Source: Thermoplasmata archaeon
GTDB lineage: Archaea; Thermoplasmatota; Thermoplasmata; Thermoplasmatales; Thermoplasmataceae
DNA: 6,663 bases
NCBI GenBank assembly: GCA_021802165.1
Contig: JAKAAU010000088.1
Span: 1-6,663 of the forward strand
Reading direction: 5' to 3'
The notes under the pieces were generated by a model. It was not told where the DNA came from. It ran no database searches and was given only the letters and a program-made list of their open reading frames with translations. Positions 5,518 to 6,663 of this stretch are shown piece after piece (the first letter of the stretch is position 1; each line of letters begins with the position of its first letter). A program made the position numbers and the translations under genes.

Positions 5518-6663
5518 ATGTTGAATATAGATATTGCCAAAGTGCCATATATAAAGACAGCAGTACCGGGCCCGAAAAGCCTTGAACTTCTTGGCGAACA
5601 AAGAAAATATGAAACAGCCTCTGTTACATACCCGAAAAGTTTCCCTATTGGCATTAAGTCCATGAGAGACTCTATTGTTGAGGATGTGGATGGTAATCTC
5701 TTTATAGACTGGCTTACAGGTATATCCGTCCTTAACCTTGGCTACTCAGAATTTATAAGGGACGCTGTGAAAGAGGAAATGGAAAGCACCTGGCATGCAC
5801 TGGAGATTCCCACTGAGGCAAGGATTGAATTCCTCAAGGCCCTGAGGTCCTCATTTCCAGCCAACATGCAGGACTACAAAACAATTTTCGGGATCAGCGG
5901 CGCTGATGCCTGTGAAACGGCAGTGAATTTAGCCCATGCAGTATCTGGCAAGGATGCCCATACTATTGTTTTTGAGGGTGCATACCATGGAGTCTCAGGT
6001 GGAATAATAGCTGCAACCTATGAGGGCAAGTACAAGGCAGGCAATAACAGTCCGGGATTTAAGGTAATAAGATCGCCATATCCTGGTATCCTGTGGGAAA
6101 ATTACTCGGTGGGAGATGTTATAGATTACATCCAGACTGCTATCAGGGAGAATGTTGTAGATTCTCTTCTGGTTGAGCCAGTACTGGGAGAGGGTGGCTA
6201 CGTTGTTCCCCCTGAAGGATTCCTGAAGGCACTGAGAAAACTCTGCGATGAAAATAACATAATAATGATAGTAGATGAGGTTCAGGCAGGAATGGGAAGA
6301 ACCGGAAAAATGTGGGCATTCGAGCATGACGGAATAAAGCCTGACATAGTATGCGCAGGCAAATCAGTTGGTGGCGGAATACCGATGTCACTGGTATATT
6401 ACAGGGGTGACTTTGATGAAAAATTGCCCACGCCATTCCATCTCGGTACTTACCGTGCAAATCCACTGGCACTTGCAGCAGGCAGGGAGGTACTAAAAAG
6501 AACTCCGGCAGTTCTTGATAGTGTAAAAGAGAGGGGAAAATATCTGCTGAAGGCATTCGGGGACATCGATAGTGATGTTATTGCACAGGTTCGTGGAAAG
6601 GGATTCATGATAGGAATTGAACTGGGTAAAAACGGAAGGCCTGTGGATTCAAACGCCATGGCA
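5518..6663 (+). CDS. Class III PLP-dependent aminotransferase (3' end cut off)
   Basis: The frame opens at ATG 5518 (MLNIDIAKVPYIKTAVPGPK) and runs 382 codons to the window edge without a stop. Class III enzymes are usually about 430-450 residues, so only the C-terminal end is missing. Fold type I landmarks are in order: SGADACETA (127-135) at the cofactor phosphate site, AYHG (155-158), EPVLGEGG (220-227), VDEVQAGMGRTG (252-263) with Asp253 for the pyridine nitrogen, AGKSVGGG (280-287) with Lys282 as the Schiff-base lysine, and GTYRANPLA (310-318) with Thr311 for the phosphate of the other subunit. All key residues are present, so it should be active. It would transfer an amino group between an omega- or alpha-amino acid and a 2-oxo acid. 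4-Aminobutyrate, ornithine, lysine or diaminobutyrate are candidate substrates, and some archaeal relatives are amino acid racemases. The divergent Lrp gene suggests amino-acid-responsive control. Confidence 0.9.
   Translation, partial: MLNIDIAKVPYIKTAVPGPKSLELLGEQRKYETASVTYPKSFPIGIKSMRDSIVEDVDGNLFIDWLTGISVLNLGYSEFIRDAVKEEMESTWHALEIPTEARIEFLKALRSSFPANMQDYKTIFGISGADACETAVNLAHAVSGKDAHTIVFEGAYHGVSGGIIAATYEGKYKAGNNSPGFKVIRSPYPGILWENYSVGDVIDYIQTAIRENVVDSLLVEPVLGEGGYVVPPEGFLKALRKLCDENNIIMIVDEVQAGMGRTGKMWAFEHDGIKPDIVCAGKSVGGGIPMSLVYYRGDFDEKLPTPFHLGTYRANPLALAAGREVLKRTPAVLDSVKERGKYLLKAFGDIDSDVIAQVRGKGFMIGIELGKNGRPVDSNAMA

Noticed and set aside
5995..6659. Several minus-strand frames opposite the aminotransferase
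   Set aside because: They lie fully inside a gene whose motifs are unmistakable, and their Pro/Ser/His-rich translations are typical of antisense shadows.

Overview
The window looks archaeal and most likely comes from the order Thermoplasmatales (a Ferroplasma, Acidiplasma or Cuniculiplasma type of organism). This is inferred from three things. The sequence is AT-rich, with AGG/AGA as the main Arg codons and ATA common for Ile. Nearly every gene has a TATA-like box about 25 bases before its ATG and no Shine-Dalgarno sequence, the pattern of leaderless archaeal transcripts. The regulators are of Lrp/AsnC and archaeal winged-helix type. The species is not determined.

Layout from left to right. 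Positions 2-142 (+) hold the C-terminal end of an unrecognised protein. A convergent 12-helix major facilitator transporter follows (226-1440, -). It shares a 50-base divergent promoter with a winged-helix regulator (1491-2066, +). Next, on the plus strand, come a 256-residue protein with two AsnC-like halves (2135-2905), a 512-residue TPR protein (3079-4617) and a very small ribbon-helix-helix-like protein of 54 residues (4696-4860). A single-unit Lrp/AsnC regulator (4906-5361, -) is convergent with the small gene. It is divergent from a class III PLP-dependent aminotransferase (5518 to the window end, +), which is cut off at the right edge after 382 codons.

Two regulator-target modules are suggested by the layout. 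In the first, the transporter and winged-helix regulator face away from a shared A/T-rich promoter with symmetric arms, which suggests local control of an export or import function. In the second, the Lrp/AsnC protein and the aminotransferase face away from a 156-base region containing a TTAGA-N8-TCTAA dyad and two pairs of 7-8 base direct repeats at 10-base spacing, which suggests amino-acid-responsive control. The substrates of the transporter and the aminotransferase cannot be read from the sequence.

No CRISPR array, rRNA, tRNA, insertion sequence or recognised defence system was seen. The window looks mainly like ordinary chromosomal sequence that is dense in regulators. The best leads are the two divergent control regions, the short ribbon-helix-helix-like gene and the tandem AsnC-like protein. 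No clear new multi-gene system could be supported.
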